A DNA stretch of 64,000 bases, from positions 116,292,087 to 116,356,086 of the forward strand of contig CM043947.1 in the NCBI GenBank assembly GCA_014529385.2, given 5' to 3'. This document shows, in pieces, positions 12,462-24,179 of the stretch (its first letter is position 1; every line of letters starts with the position of its first letter). This DNA comes from Adiantum capillus-veneris (Eukaryota > Streptophyta > Polypodiopsida > Polypodiales > Pteridaceae). The notes beneath the pieces are model-generated. The model ran no database searches. It was not told the origin of the DNA and saw only the letters and a list, made by a program, of their open reading frames with translations. A program made the translations under genes and the position numbers.

Positions 12462-13125
12462 CCTTCTCGACCAACATTGATCCTCCCAAACTAGCACTTC
12501 TCGATTTCTCATCTTGGATGGTTCTTCTAGAGGTTGAGGCATCTTCATAAGAGAAGGTGCAACCATTTCCTCACGTTGTCTTATCTTCCATTCAGCTTGG
12601 GTAAGCTTCTTAGCTATGGATTTTTTCTCTTGTTCCCTGCGTGCTTTCATCCTAGTCTTTCTAGCTTTCGAGATTTTTTTTTTCTTTTTTTTTTTGAGTA
12701 GGTGCATCGGTCTTTGGTTCACCCGTCTCTAGACTCACCTCAATTTTTTTTTTCTCTGTCTCTAGGTTCTCAGCAGCTTCCTTTTGAGCTTGCACTCTTC
12801 TAACTACTTGAACTGGTACAACATTTTCATTTTTTGAGCTACTGGGTAGCTGAATGACTCTTGAGACAATTGATGTGATCTTTATAACTCGGTTTGGATT
12901 TTCTGGACAGCTAGGGATCAAGTGAATGACACCACATTCAAGACAATAGGCATTCACTTGGGTGATCTCCGTTTGAGGACATTGTTTGACCAAGTGGTTG
13001 TCACGGTCTTTGTGACAATCTACCTCTGGTTGAGGAGCTTCTTCTTGCAATTCCACTTGGTTGTAAACAGGTTGTGACCTAGCTAAGCCTCTTATTGCAA
13101 TGAACTGCAATGTCCTTTTTTCCAT
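12462..13125 (-). pseudogene. E1 zinc-knuckle and Lys-rich gag segment
   Basis: The minus strand 13125-12661 encodes two tandem Cys/His units. CLECGVIHLIPSC fits a CCHC knuckle with spacing C-x2-C-x3-H-x4-C. CHKDRDNHLVKQC just before it has lost its second Cys (an Asp is in place). Such knuckles bind genomic RNA in gag nucleocapsid. A Glu/Lys-rich helical stretch follows, then a frame change into a run of lysines encoded by an A-rich tract (about 12675-12695, a likely slippage point). The segment ends at the P1 insertion. Confidence 0.55.
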
Positions 13126-14040
13126 CTCATACCTTCTTTATTCAGGTCAAAACACATGAGGCGAAGGTTGTACCGGCCTCACCACTCTATTTGTTTCTCT
13201 AATCTTCTGTCACTTCAAAGGGAGTAACCTCTTTGTTGTTATAATACATTGCAGTTGGTTCTATCACTTGTTTGTTAGATACTTCCATCATCTACGCATA
13301 TCTCATGTCTATAGGCATTCTAGCAATTGGCAGTGTAGGTTGTTGTCCTAAGACAAGTTGTGGCCTTGAAACTCCTATTGGTCTCGGCATATTCCCCATA
13401 TCGTATCTAGGTGGAGTAGGTGCTATTGGAATAGGTTGTACATACCTCTTCTCTAGCATTTTCGATGCTATAGTAACACTCTTTCCTCATATGGTTTGTC
13501 CATTTTCTCTCTATTTCACACCATAGAGGTTTTTGGAGGTCAGATTTAACTAGAGGAGCAAGTCTTTGAGCTAATCCTTCTAAAAGACTCATTTTCTCAC
13601 TACATACCTCTGGCTTTATTGTGGGTTGGGTTCTTGGTGAGTCACTCCTCTGAGAAGATGCGTCACTCTCACTCTCAGTATCATATCCTCTCAAGGTTCT
13701 GCTCTAATTTGGATAGGAGTAAGTTATAGGGGATGGTGATGATACATATGGTCCTGTTGTGGCTGTAATACCACCTCTATAAAATTCATGTTCTATGGTT
13801 GCATCTGGGTACATCCATGGCCCATTAGGCAAATTCACTTAAGGAGGCATGCCTGCCATCTCTATGATCATTTCATCCCTTGTTATCGTTGTAGAAGGGA
13901 ATACAGATGGCTCCCTTTTTGGAATTCTCATGTTTGGTGGAGGTATCTGTGGTCCTTCATTGACCAAATATCCACCTTTATAAAAGTAATTTTCTATGGT
14001 TGCATCTAGGCACATCCATGGTGGTAATGTTATTGGGTCG
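13126..14040 (-). pseudogene. E1 gag-like N-terminal region with duplicated motif
   Basis: The minus strand from 14030 shows a motif of the form P-W-M-x-x-D-A-T-I-E-x-x-F-Y twice (about 14030-13975 and 13815-13765), with a Pro-rich linker between. An Asp/Ser-rich stretch and a helical, basic segment (SLLEGLAQRLAPLVKS, 13610-13560) follow. Stops occur at about 13855, 13700 and 13405. Position after the leader and before the zinc knuckles argues for gag. The sequence does not show the usual Ty3/gypsy gag pattern, so this could be a divergent gag or another structural protein. Confidence 0.4.
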
Positions 14041-15330
14041 TCCCTAAGACATTATACGCGTATAATGTCTTTTTTCTTAGATTTTTCTTAGATTTCTACC
14101 CAACGTACTCCTTGATGCATACAACAAGAATATGTGATTACAGGATATTTTGGATGTCAAAATTGCACAAAATTGACCCTCTTTCACCTTTACCTTCTTA
14201 TATCTACAGAATTCTCTTTAAATGCAAAATATGTGTCCAAATGAGATGAAATTTGGCAAGCAAGCTTAACACATCATTTCCAACTCTCCTAAGTGGTCAA
14301 GAGTGAAATTTGACTTTCAGATTTGGCCTTGAGACATCATACGTCTATGTGCTGAGATTTTGACAAAATGTGGTATGTGAGCGTATGATGTCTGGCTGGT
14401 CAGAATGAAGTGAATCTCACTCCAGAGGTTCCTCACTACATTAGCAACTCATAGCAAGTTTCAAATTTGAATTTGACACTTTTTGAGCAAGTTATGGCCA
14501 ATACAAGACTTTACTTTGCCTAGATGCATCTTTGGTCTTTGCAAACCCAAAAATGCTTCAATTTTGATCACAAGGGTACACTCAGATGTAACTTTTGACC
14601 TCAGATCTAGCCTCTAAGACATTATACGTGTATGATGTCTTTTGTTCAAATTTTAGTTCTGTTTCTACCAGAGGTGCCCCTTAGTGTGTACAATAAGAAT
14701 ATGATCTCACAGCAAATTTTGGAACTCAAAATTGCTCAAAATCATTAGTTTTTACAACGAAATTCCTTGAAAGAGTAAGACCCCCCTAGTTTTCAATCTA
14801 TAAGCCCAAATCATATGAAATTTGGTGTATGTGCTCAACACAACATGCAGAAGATGGGTATAATGTCAGAAGTTCAATATTGCTATCAGAATCACCCGTC
14901 GGACACCATACACGTATGATGTCTTCTGATGAAATTTTGGACAGAATTCATTCACAAGCATCACCAAGTCTCTAGCACCTTGTACCAATTTTCATGCAAA
15001 AATGTGCTCAAAATCTTAAGTTTCTCTATTTTTCGTTTCAGACACTCTATCTTTTGTCTTTTGGGTGTCCAGAGTTCGTCAAAACTCTAGTTTCAATGTG
15101 TACTTAGGGTAGAACCCCCTTTATAAACACATTGGTGCATTTAGATTTTTTAGATTTGGTGTCTCCAGATGCCCCATGAGATATTATACGCATATAATGT
15201 CCCTGTTTACAAAATTGACGATTTTCTTCACAGAACCCTTGCACATGCCCTCTTATATGCACAACATCAATGAGTCATGCAAAAATTTCAACAGAAAGCT
15301 GTAATTTATTGCATTTTTTCCTCAAAAGCA
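14041..15330 (-). repeat. E1 leader: five ~284-bp repeats with palindromes
   Basis: Five diverged tandem units each hold a palindrome of the type GACATTATACG/CGTATAATGTC, beginning at 14048, 14332, 14618, 14902 and 15180 (spacing 284, 286, 284 and 278 bp). The first is perfect over 26 bp (14046-14071). In the second, the two arms are separated by about 38 bp (14332-14342 and 14381-14392). Shared text around the palindromes (for example AAATTTGG-type segments) shows that the whole unit is repeated. There is no coding potential. The array lies between the 5' LTR and gag. Confidence 0.8.
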
Positions 15331-15741
15331 GACTTTTCAAAGATCTTAAATGCAAACAAGCACTTTGGCAAATAAATCAATGATGAATAGCTCTAGATCA
15401 AAATCAGATCACTTACCTAAAGCTACTCCTACAAATCATATGGGGTTTTGCTTCTATGAGTAGAAAAACGCTTCAATGCCACACACGGACTAGCAAACAC
15501 TTTTATCACCTCACAAACCACTCGACCACCACAACAACTACTCTAATCTACAAATCCTAATTAAATCTACCTAGTCGCAGACCCTCAGTAAGACACACGC
15601 TTCCTAGCTATCCACTTGAATCTTGATCTTGGAATAACCTCTTTGGGATCCACCTGAAGAAAAATTCTTTCTTTAGCCAAAACTACAGCAAGCAACCATC
15701 ACATGAGTATTATTAGGAACACCTATCTAAGTCCTTAAAAA
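15331..15741. other. E1 leader next to the primer-binding site
   Basis: Non-coding internal sequence of E1 between the palindromic array and the primer-binding site. No motif was seen. Confidence 0.5.
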
Positions 15742-15759
15742 TCCCCAGCAGTGGCGCGA
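15742..15759 (-). other. E1 primer-binding site candidate
   Basis: Just inside the 5' LTR the minus strand reads CGCGCCACTGCTGGGGA. It resembles the tRNA-Asp-type primer site common in plant gypsy elements (TGGCGCC...GGGGA) with a changed first triplet. Confidence 0.55.
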
Positions 15760-15760
15760 A

Positions 15761-16705
15761 TGTCGTGGGAGCAAATCACACCACCCATAGAGTGCATGTA
15801 ACACAACCTAGATCAATGTAATGTCAATTGAGGACACAGATGACACAGATGACACAAAAGGCACACAAAGAAAATCTCTTTAGCTTATCAAGCTGAGACC
15901 ATCCTACACATACAACACTCTGGAAGGCCAACTAAACCACAACCTAGAATCTCACTACTCTCAACTACAGCACCTAACCCACATACACACAAATGGAAGT
16001 AAACTCACTAAATCATGCCAAAATCATATGAAACTTAAGGAATACCACTCCCTCACTATTATACACCCATCCCTAAGCCTCTACACTCAAAACCCTAGCT
16101 CTAAACTCATCTACAAAAAATGTGTATAAAGACAAAGCCGAATTTTGGAAGTGCTCAAAACTAAAATCTATGAGTACCTATGCGTAGCTTATGTTGCCAC
16201 AATTCTAATGACTACTTGCACGCAAAAAAACAGGCATCATTTGATATACTTATGACCGCAAATAGCTCATAGATGTGCGAGCACGTTCGCTGAGGAATGC
16301 TTGGCGTTGTCCCATAGCTCTTGCCGAGCCTAGTGCGATGGTGCACTCAGATCTACAATGTGATGAACAAGCGGCAGTTGCGTCAAAATGAAGCTCGGGC
16401 TCTCTCTCTTCCTCTCTCACACACAGTCGACGTTAGCTTAAAACTATGATTATGATAAAAGTTTTTCACAAAAGTTACCTAGGTACCTTATATACTAAGG
16501 TTACCTTAGGTTAACCAAAAATAGAGTTTGAGGGTTCAAATGGCTTGGTATTTACAGTATAGAAGTGCCATTGCACCCCAGCTTATGCAATTGGACTACC
16601 TACTTATTACAAATGATCTTTATAACCATAATCCTCAGCATTCCATAACTTTGAGAGAATAAGGCTTTGTTGAGTTATGGCGTGTTGTTGACCCATCCGT
16701 CAATA
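15761..16705 (-). repeat. E1 5' LTR
   Basis: A 945-bp partner of 5493-6437. The outer end reads CAATA instead of CAACA on the plus strand, a point change in the terminal dinucleotide. A minus-strand TATATAA lies at 16488-16494 and is conserved in the other LTR (near 6221). Confidence 0.9.
16488..16494 (-). promoter_or_regulatory. E1 LTR TATA box candidate
   Basis: TATATAA on the minus strand is present at the same place in both LTRs. It is a plausible core promoter for the E1 transcript. Confidence 0.4.
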
Positions 16706-16710
16706 ACTAT

Positions 16711-19700
16711 GAAATTAATATGTACCTATGAGTATTAGAATATCTGTTTTTACAACAAGCACGGTAAATTTAATCTTTTGTCTTCAAGAAATTTTTTCCA
16801 GGTAGCTTCGTAGGCTTCCACAACTTTGAATGACTGTGACTCAAGATATACACCCTAAAAGGCAACGCTTCAATTTGGCTTACACCCTATAGGGTAGCAC
16901 TATGTTTGGCTTACACCCTATAGGGCAGCACGGTTTGTTCTTGTTTAGTAGCTCTAAATACTTTCTCTCCCACTCACTCTCTCTTCTACCTCTCGTCAGG
17001 CCTGCAGAAAGCTGGCCTCATTAGTACGCCCTTTCTCCCTCCTCCTTATTCTCTCTTCTCTCTATGCTATGCAACGAGTAAATCTCTTTCTGTCTTTGTT
17101 TTTCACACTCGAGAAACTTGAGGTCTCCTCCTCGTGGAGATTCAACCCCTTCTCGGATCCCTCTCTTTTATTCGATTATGCAAGGATTATGAAAAGAGAG
17201 ATTATCTTTCTCTCTTCATTGATTTGGCAGTCCCCTCTCATGTAGGCATGCACCTTGTCGGTAGCCTCCTCATCATGGTTCTACACAAAGCAACTCTCCC
17301 TCTCTCAATCTCGTTTCAACCGCAGTACAGGTGGGCTCTCTCTTACTCCCATTTCTTCTCATCCTCTCGGTTAATTTTTGCTAGAACGCATCCTCGAGGA
17401 CCCCTTTCCCTCTCAATTCTACTCGCAAAGCCCTCGACTTTGACTTACATGATCTACAAAATGGCGGTCCCCCTAACCGACTCCCCCCTTGCTCTTTTTG
17501 ATCCTCGCAACCCCGGCCCCTCGCCAACTCATTAAAAATAAAATAAAACACCCCTTTTCTATTCATTTAAAGAAATGCTTCGACTTAAGATCACATTCAC
17601 ACCCTTTCAACTCTGGCTTGGCCTCCCAAGTTTGCCTAAACAAAGAAAGTTCCTATCTTGCATGGCCTAGAAACTAGTGTGCTCTACATCATATGGCAAC
17701 CAAACACCGTGCTCTATGTGGCTAATCAACATGCCCTAACATCACGATCATGTTCCTCGCTAAAGGTTGGTGGCTCTTGTAGTCATAGTGCATGGTGTCC
17801 CATGGTGATGCATTATATGAATCTCTAACATAGAAAACATACTAGCACTCTATAAGCTTTTAATGGATCTCTAGACATGGCATACATACAAACCAAAGCA
17901 TGTGCTACATTGTGTAGAGGAAAACGATGTTCAAATTGAGGTGCCATTAATGGGAAACCAAGAAAAATATAATCGTCTTTATAGCAGCTCCAAACACTTC
18001 ATAACAATCAATCTCCAATTTTGATGCTTCATTTTCCTTCATGATTTTTAACTGCATCAAGTCCATTGCCAGCTTGGTCTCTAGAGCTATTAGTCTTCTC
18101 TTTTTCTCTTTGTCTATCTGCAAAACAATTGGCTAATCAAGTGCAAGAATCACCATCATAGTAGATAAATGATTCTTGATGCGGATTATCAATTTCATTA
18201 ATTTGCAATTGTTCAATTTGCATAATACCCCCCCCCCCCCTCATTTTTAGTGCAATAGTACAACTCAACACAGAGATTCTGAAATGCTCTTTATCACATG
18301 GATGACCTTGCCAACACAAAAATTGGTATTGTAGAGTGCCTCAATTTATATTTTAAACTTCACTTCCCCACATATCTTTAAATTTGTGTTTAGCTCATAA
18401 CACATATACTTGCATGCAATGCAATGCAAAGAAAAACGCAGTGCCTAAATGTATGCTTAAGGTGGTTATATAGGCCAAGAAGGCTAAAAATAGGGCTGAT
18501 TGGATTGGTGGGTCCAAGTTCCAAAAGTGCTAACATTGTGCATTGGGATGTGATTTTTGAGGTGTGTTACAAACCGATCCAGAAGGCTCCTCAAACGAAG
18601 CTGCGGTGTGAAAGTTATGGTTGATTAAAGATGGAATGGTTTGCAAATTCTTGACGGATAGGGAAAGTGCAGACATATGGTTGGAGCCAATGTCAATGGC
18701 TGGGTGTCAAGTGCTCAAGTTGTGGAGCATGCCAGTCTTTTCGGATCATCAATCGGAGCTTGAACAGGAAAGATATGGCCAGTTGAAAGTTTGTCCGAGG
18801 CGAGTTGTTGGGAACTTTAACCGCATTGGTAGATGTGTCATCAATGAGTTTTTTGGCCTCAACCATGTTTTGAAAGGTGGTATGTAGTATGTGAAATTGG
18901 CCGATTTGACGGTGTCAAGAAGTGCGGAGTACGGCTAGGAAAGTGTTGGGCCTCTGACTGTCACGAGTTTGGAGCAAAATCAAGCAAGTCATAGAAGATT
19001 TAAGGCTAAAAACACACTCAAGAAGAGAAAAAATCCATCCATGAAATCATATCTTTGAAAAAGAACCAAGATCAACTCAAAACTCTTGTGTGTGTGATGA
19101 TCTGGTGTAGCCTCGTTGCCAATTACACAAATGTAGTGCTTTTTTGCCCTAATAAAGACCCTATACAAACGCTTCAATTTTCCATTGTAGCCATTTCATG
19201 GAAGCTTCATAACTTCTTTATACATTCCCAAGTAGGTTTTTGATGAGGGGAAACCCTAATTGGTGGCCTCAGAGGCTCGAATACAAGGTTGGAACAGCAC
19301 GGGACTTCATTAGCATACCATAGGTGTAGGCTTTGTATCCCTTCACATAGGAGCTATAAGTGCTGATACTGATGTTCCAAAATGTTCACTTCTTAGAATC
19401 ACGGCAGCATGAGTGATGTGGAATTTTGAGCCATTTTTTGCCATTTATTTGTCATTTTTAGCGCAAAAATACCCTTTTTGGACCGTAAAAAGCCCAAATG
19501 AGCTGGGAAAAATCCCTTAAATCGTGGAAAAATACATTGGGCTTAAATTTCATCTTGAACCTCATTTTACCACTTGGAAATAACTCTAGATGCAATTCTT
19601 ACATCCGCATATAAAACCTGTTATTTTTTATCGAGATCGCTTGCATTGAACTTTCTAGGCAGAACGAGCGTGGCACTTCAATACACTTGACATTTATACA

Positions 19701-21406
19701 TGTATAAAGCAAAAGAAGCATGTTTTAATATGATTAAACATGCATCGATTCCACGTCCAAGGCCTGGTCTGCGCGGCAAGGTATGCACACGATTGCAATC
19801 GTGCTCCGGGAGTCCACTATGTAGAAATTGCATATAACACGTGCGAACAAGAGGTATGCAAAAAATCCATTACCTGTATATTTTCACGTATTATATGTAC
19901 CCGTTATGTGTGCATTTTTGTAAAAAGAACTAGGCCTTATGTATGAAAATTTTAACTATCTAAACTAAAAAACCCTTTATGTAAGTACATTTTCCTATAA
20001 TGTACCTAACTATAAGTTCTTATTTTGTTAGCACGTGCTACCTTACATATTTCCTAGTGGATGCCCTGGGCAACCATGGCATCTATTTTTGCATAAAGGA
20101 CACTATGTACATCATAGCATTTGGTCCCTCATAACAAAAGCATTGAGAGTAAGGTAGATATTTTAGTTTCACGTTATGCATGTGCCATGGCATGACAACG
20201 GTTAGTCTATCACTCTCACGGTTGCCAAGTTACGACTCAATGAAGATTGATGCATTTAATAGTGAGAAGGTGCCAAATGACTTTTTCATTGTTTTGACAG
20301 CCTTGGTTTGTAGCGTGGAGGGAGTGGAGGTTCGATGGAATGATTACGGCTTGAAGTCAATAGTGATAGCTCTCAGCCAAATTTCATGGCTTGGTCATTG
20401 GGTGTGTGAGCACCAAATAGTAAGGTTTTGAAAGCAAGAGGAAAAAAAGATTTTTTCAAGGCTTTGTGAGAGTTTTTGAGATTGGGGGTTGGGGTGCTCT
20501 ATGGCTACCACGTGGTTCATAATAACCCCATAGGAAAAATTTGAGTGCAAAGATTGACCCTATAAGAGGTAGGGTGCACCCCTCTATTGGTCACATAAGA
20601 GAAGGAAGAGGGGATCTCTTCCCCCATGAATATGGCGTGGCGAATTGGAGTGTTGTGTAGGTGGCACCCTTAGCACTGCTTGAAAGCCCCAGCATGTGCT
20701 AGTGGAAAATTTTGGTGCTTGACAATGTGCAGCAGTGGCTTTGCAATGTGATGATGTGGCAAGCTAGTAAGGCCAATTTCCCACACCCTTGGAGGGCCAA
20801 CACTTTTTATTGAATGCTAAGGACCCCCCCCCCCCCCCCCCCCCCCCAAGTAGTGTTGGTTCTAGAGCTAGAGGTAGGGGCTCTTCCTACAATGTAGTAA
20901 AAGTGACAGTGAGAAAGATAAGTCAGCACAGCATGTCAAGAGGAAGTTCGCGTGCATGAGAGTGGATAAGTGTCTCATATGCTCCATGAGTTGCTAAAAA
21001 TGGGTAGTGGCCCCTATAAAACCACCTTTTGTAATCAATTTAAGGGCTTTTTTTGCAAAGAGGGAGTCTAAAAGAGTCCAGGGTGAGCCCGAGGGACTGT
21101 GTTTTGTGGAAACTCGCCATTTCAGCGTTGATTCGGTTATAAAGGAGCTGTTCTAAGCAAGATTGTGCCATTTTCCCCTAGTGTCCATTTTCCCTTTTCC
21201 CCCCTCACTTTTCTCTTGCTCTTTAGGTGTGTGTCACTGCCAGCAAAGGTGTGTGCCATGTAACCGTTGTGTGGTGCAAAGAGTGTGAGATTGAGGTGCT
21301 CTATGTTGGAAGCAAAGGAGCATGTTCTCTTGGTGAAATTTTGTTGACTGGTGATCTTGCTAAGCGTTTTTGTGCTGAGTTGTTTACAGATTGAGTCCTA
21401 TTAGCA
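16711..21406. other. Non-genic stretch of 4.7 kb
   Basis: Three copies of a ~20-bp motif (TACACCCTATAGGGTAGCAC) start at 16849, 16881 and 16912. C-runs lie at 18230-18240 and 20824-20847 (24 C). Short ORFs at 17134-17535 (GTG start), 18424-18887, 19740-19946 and 20180-20431 have no recognisable domain. No LTR pair or tRNA was seen. Confidence 0.45.
20824..20847. repeat. C24 homopolymer
   Basis: An uninterrupted run of 24 C. The minus strand could form a G-quadruplex. Its exact length is prone to sequencing error. Confidence 0.85.
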
Positions 21407-22752
21407 TTAACACTAGAATGGTAACCTAACATGACATAAAAGTGTCCTTTCAGGGTTTTGGGAAAAAACTCCAAAACGATAGTAGATCCATCCATTTTGA
21501 AAAATCCTTCCATGAGCTTATAGTTCAATAACTACTACATATGGAAAAAATGAGAAACTTGTAATTTTTCTCATCCCTTGGTCACTACAAGCCTCCAAAG
21601 CTGATGGACCAGTGCATTTTGCCCAAAATAGCAATTTCTTACGGCTGATTCCATATAAATAAGAGTGGCATTTTTGTAGTACATGAGATAAAATGCCCCG
21701 TTAGCTTCAATGGGTTGGTGACCAAAACATATGGTTGCTTTTACCTCACTAATTTTTTTTGGGCAAAAAAAATAGGTACAAAAAAGTTGCATTTTTGCCA
21801 TTCTGCGGACCTATCATCAAAGTTTCTATAGTCATGCTCAATACAGATACTATATACATGTTTTCTTAGTTCCCTTTGGGCCTCTAGATTCAAAAGGATC
21901 CATGGAGCATGTCAAAAGGATAATGGATCTCTTACAATTGGAACCTTGGGGGCAATGATAAAGTGCTAAATACAACAAACATGAAAAAACTGGGTTTAGC
22001 ATTATGACCTCTAGAAACCCATAGAAACTACTCAATATCTAGCCAAGTTTGTAGTCTATGATTAGATATGGTCACTACCTACAAAATACACACAATTGGC
22101 CTAAGAAACTAGCAATATTGAGAAAGTTATACTTGCTACTCTAAAATGTATCATATTCTTCAGCAATCGAAAAACTCAACCATCATCATATACTATGCTA
22201 TATAGCATATTAGGTCCCCCACAACTCAAGGAAGATTAGCTTTATGTTATACATTACACTTACACAATCAAAATTGAATTTGGATATCAAGAAAGCCACC
22301 AAAAAAAATCATAAAAGTGCTAATTTTGGCCAAAAAACAGGATTATACAATTCTTGTAAATTGGTCATAACTTTCAATTTTAACACTTAGCTCTCCCTAC
22401 AAGCATCAAAACATGTTGAGAACTATGAATGTCTAACCTCTAGCCATCTAAACCTCACAAACATGAAGTTTAGAGTGGTATAGTTGCTAAAAATTGAAAA
22501 AAAGCCAAAAACAAGACCTGTTTTTTCACACAGTTTAGGTTCAAAAATGTTGTGCAAGAGTAAGTTTAATGGTCAGATCGATACTCAAAAAAAAATGCTA
22601 AGTTTTTTTCAGCTCATAGGGCAACTTTGTGGATATATAGCACCTAGAAATTTATTTGCATACTCTTCAAATAATTCAAGCAAAATAGTCACTTAACAGG
22701 ACACAAAAGTGTCCAAGGACATAAAAGTGTCTTGTTACCATTCTAGTGTTAA
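21407..22752. mobile_element. P2: second copy of the TTAA-flanked element
   Basis: The element is 21411-22748 (1338 bp) with TTAA at 21407-21410 and 22749-22752. The terminal inverted repeat CACTAGAATGGTAAC is perfect over 15 bp. Hairpin-forming units lie just inside the right end (GGACACAAAAGTGTCC at 22699-22714, then GGACATAAAAGTGTC) and a related one lies near the left end. Reverse-complemented, it matches P1 nearly end to end at roughly 80% by eye, with small indels. The terminal repeats of the two copies differ from each other after CACTAG, yet each copy's own two ends agree, which suggests different source elements. No transposase is encoded. Confidence 0.75.
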
Positions 22753-22933
22753 GTGTATTTTTTGAAGGTGTTTTCAAGAGGATAGGGGAGTTGTGGATAC
22801 CTTGAGCTATAGAGAGGCTTTTTTTGTGTGGCTAGATGTGTTACCCATTCCCCTCTCCAACATGAAATGAACCTATGGTATCTCCCCCTCTCTCCCTCCC
22901 TCTACTTTGTCAAAAGAGAATGTGGGATCTCCT

Positions 22934-22988
<55 letters not shown>

Positions 22989-23016
22989 CAAGCAGAGGTC
23001 GGTGCTAAGCATAAGC

Positions 23017-23071
<55 letters not shown>

Positions 23072-24170
23072 CTTAATAGATCATTGAAGAGCTGCCCCAA
23101 TGGAGAGCCCATCAATGCACTCTTGCATCTCATTAGGAAGAGAATGGGGTCTAAGAGGGACTCTCTATTTGGCATTGTAAAAAAGTGAAACCTCTAGTAT
23201 TAAGAAAGAAATCAAAGGACAACTTTTGAATTCAAACAAGCAAAACGGCTAGTTTATTTGAATTCAATTTTTTTCCCCAAAATGAAATCTAAAACTATCG
23301 AGAAAAACCATATCCGAATGTAACATATCTATGAAAAGGTCTCGGTTTGTAGATTACAGATCTATGATCTCCACTCAATTTGGAGACTATATGTCATAGT
23401 TATGGAAGGCCAAAAATCATAAAGTTGTCCACCCCTTTTTTGGGAAAAAGTGCATCATTGGACCACTCTTACACCTCTCTTACAGACCCACCATTCTTGC
23501 ACACATGGCGTGCATCTATTTGTCAAAATTTTATTCACCTCCATAATCTCATAGCAAATAAAGAGGCTCTCCTAAACCCCATCCTCTTTTGAATGTGGAC
23601 ATGGACATGTACACTACCTTTAACTCCACCCAAGTTTTTTATGGAGTCAAACTAGCTAGTGCAACATGGAGACAATATCCCACCTCTCGTCTACGACGAG
23701 TGAGTGTCACAGATCAGTCAAACTAGAGATAGCATTCAAATGAGGATCTTCAGGGACATTGGATCTCTTCTGCCTATTTCTGTTAAGATTGCAAAATGCT
23801 CAACAACATCTCTCAGTTCCTTCTTGACTACCTCATTGCTATTGTTGCCATAGGAACAGTCACTTTTACCCTCGTGTTGTGGATACTCAAGCATAAATAG
23901 CGTCATCCTTGATTTATAGACCCTCAATAGCAACTTCCACCTGCAACAACTAGTACCCTAAATTGCAACAATATTGCATAGATAAACAACATCCATTCGG
24001 CCTAAAAAACACTCCAATAATAATTCTTGGTCTTGGTCTTCGGACTTGATAAGGAAACCTAGGTTTTATGTAATCCCACCTACAACAATTTTTCAGATTT
24101 CAAGTTAATAACACCTGCAAAAACAACCTCTTGAAGGATCCTCTCTTCAAAATCCTCACACAAAAAGCTC
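22753..24170. other. Non-genic stretch
   Basis: Apart from the CT/AG microsatellite pair at 22945-23069, I see only short ORFs without motifs. Confidence 0.45.
22945..23069. repeat. (CT)20 and (AG)24 in inverted arrangement
   Basis: CT units run 22945-22984 and AG units 23021-23069, with a 36-bp spacer. The arms are complementary, so the locus can form a hairpin of about 40 bp. ORFs across it are artefacts. Confidence 0.9.
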
Positions 24171-24179
24171 TAGGTAATC

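Larger units (their letters stand above)
5488..16710 (-). mobile_element. E1: LTR retrotransposon with gag and protease but no visible RT
   Basis: The element proper is 5493-16705 (11.2 kb), flanked by ACTAT at 5488-5492 and 16706-16710. Both LTRs are 945 bp and begin TGT. The left one ends CAACA and the right one CAATA, a mutated end. A purine-rich tract and a primer-binding-site-like sequence sit at the expected inner edges and orient the element on the minus strand. In transcript order it has a 5' LTR, a leader with five palindromic repeats, a gag-like region, zinc knuckles, a Lys-rich segment broken by P1, a protease remnant, a WIPK-repeat region, a possible integrase tail and the 3' LTR. 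The LTR copies differ visibly more than those of G1 or G2, so E1 is older. The layout fits a non-autonomous gag-only or internally deleted element that used enzymes from a partner. Confidence 0.85.

Noticed and set aside
14041-15330. Regularly spaced palindromic repeats as a CRISPR array
   Set aside because: The units are diverged ~284-bp tandem repeats inside a plant retroelement, not short identical repeats with unique spacers.
17134-17535. 133-codon ORF with GTG start
   Set aside because: No ATG near the start and no recognisable motif. Pyrimidine-rich sequence is open by chance.
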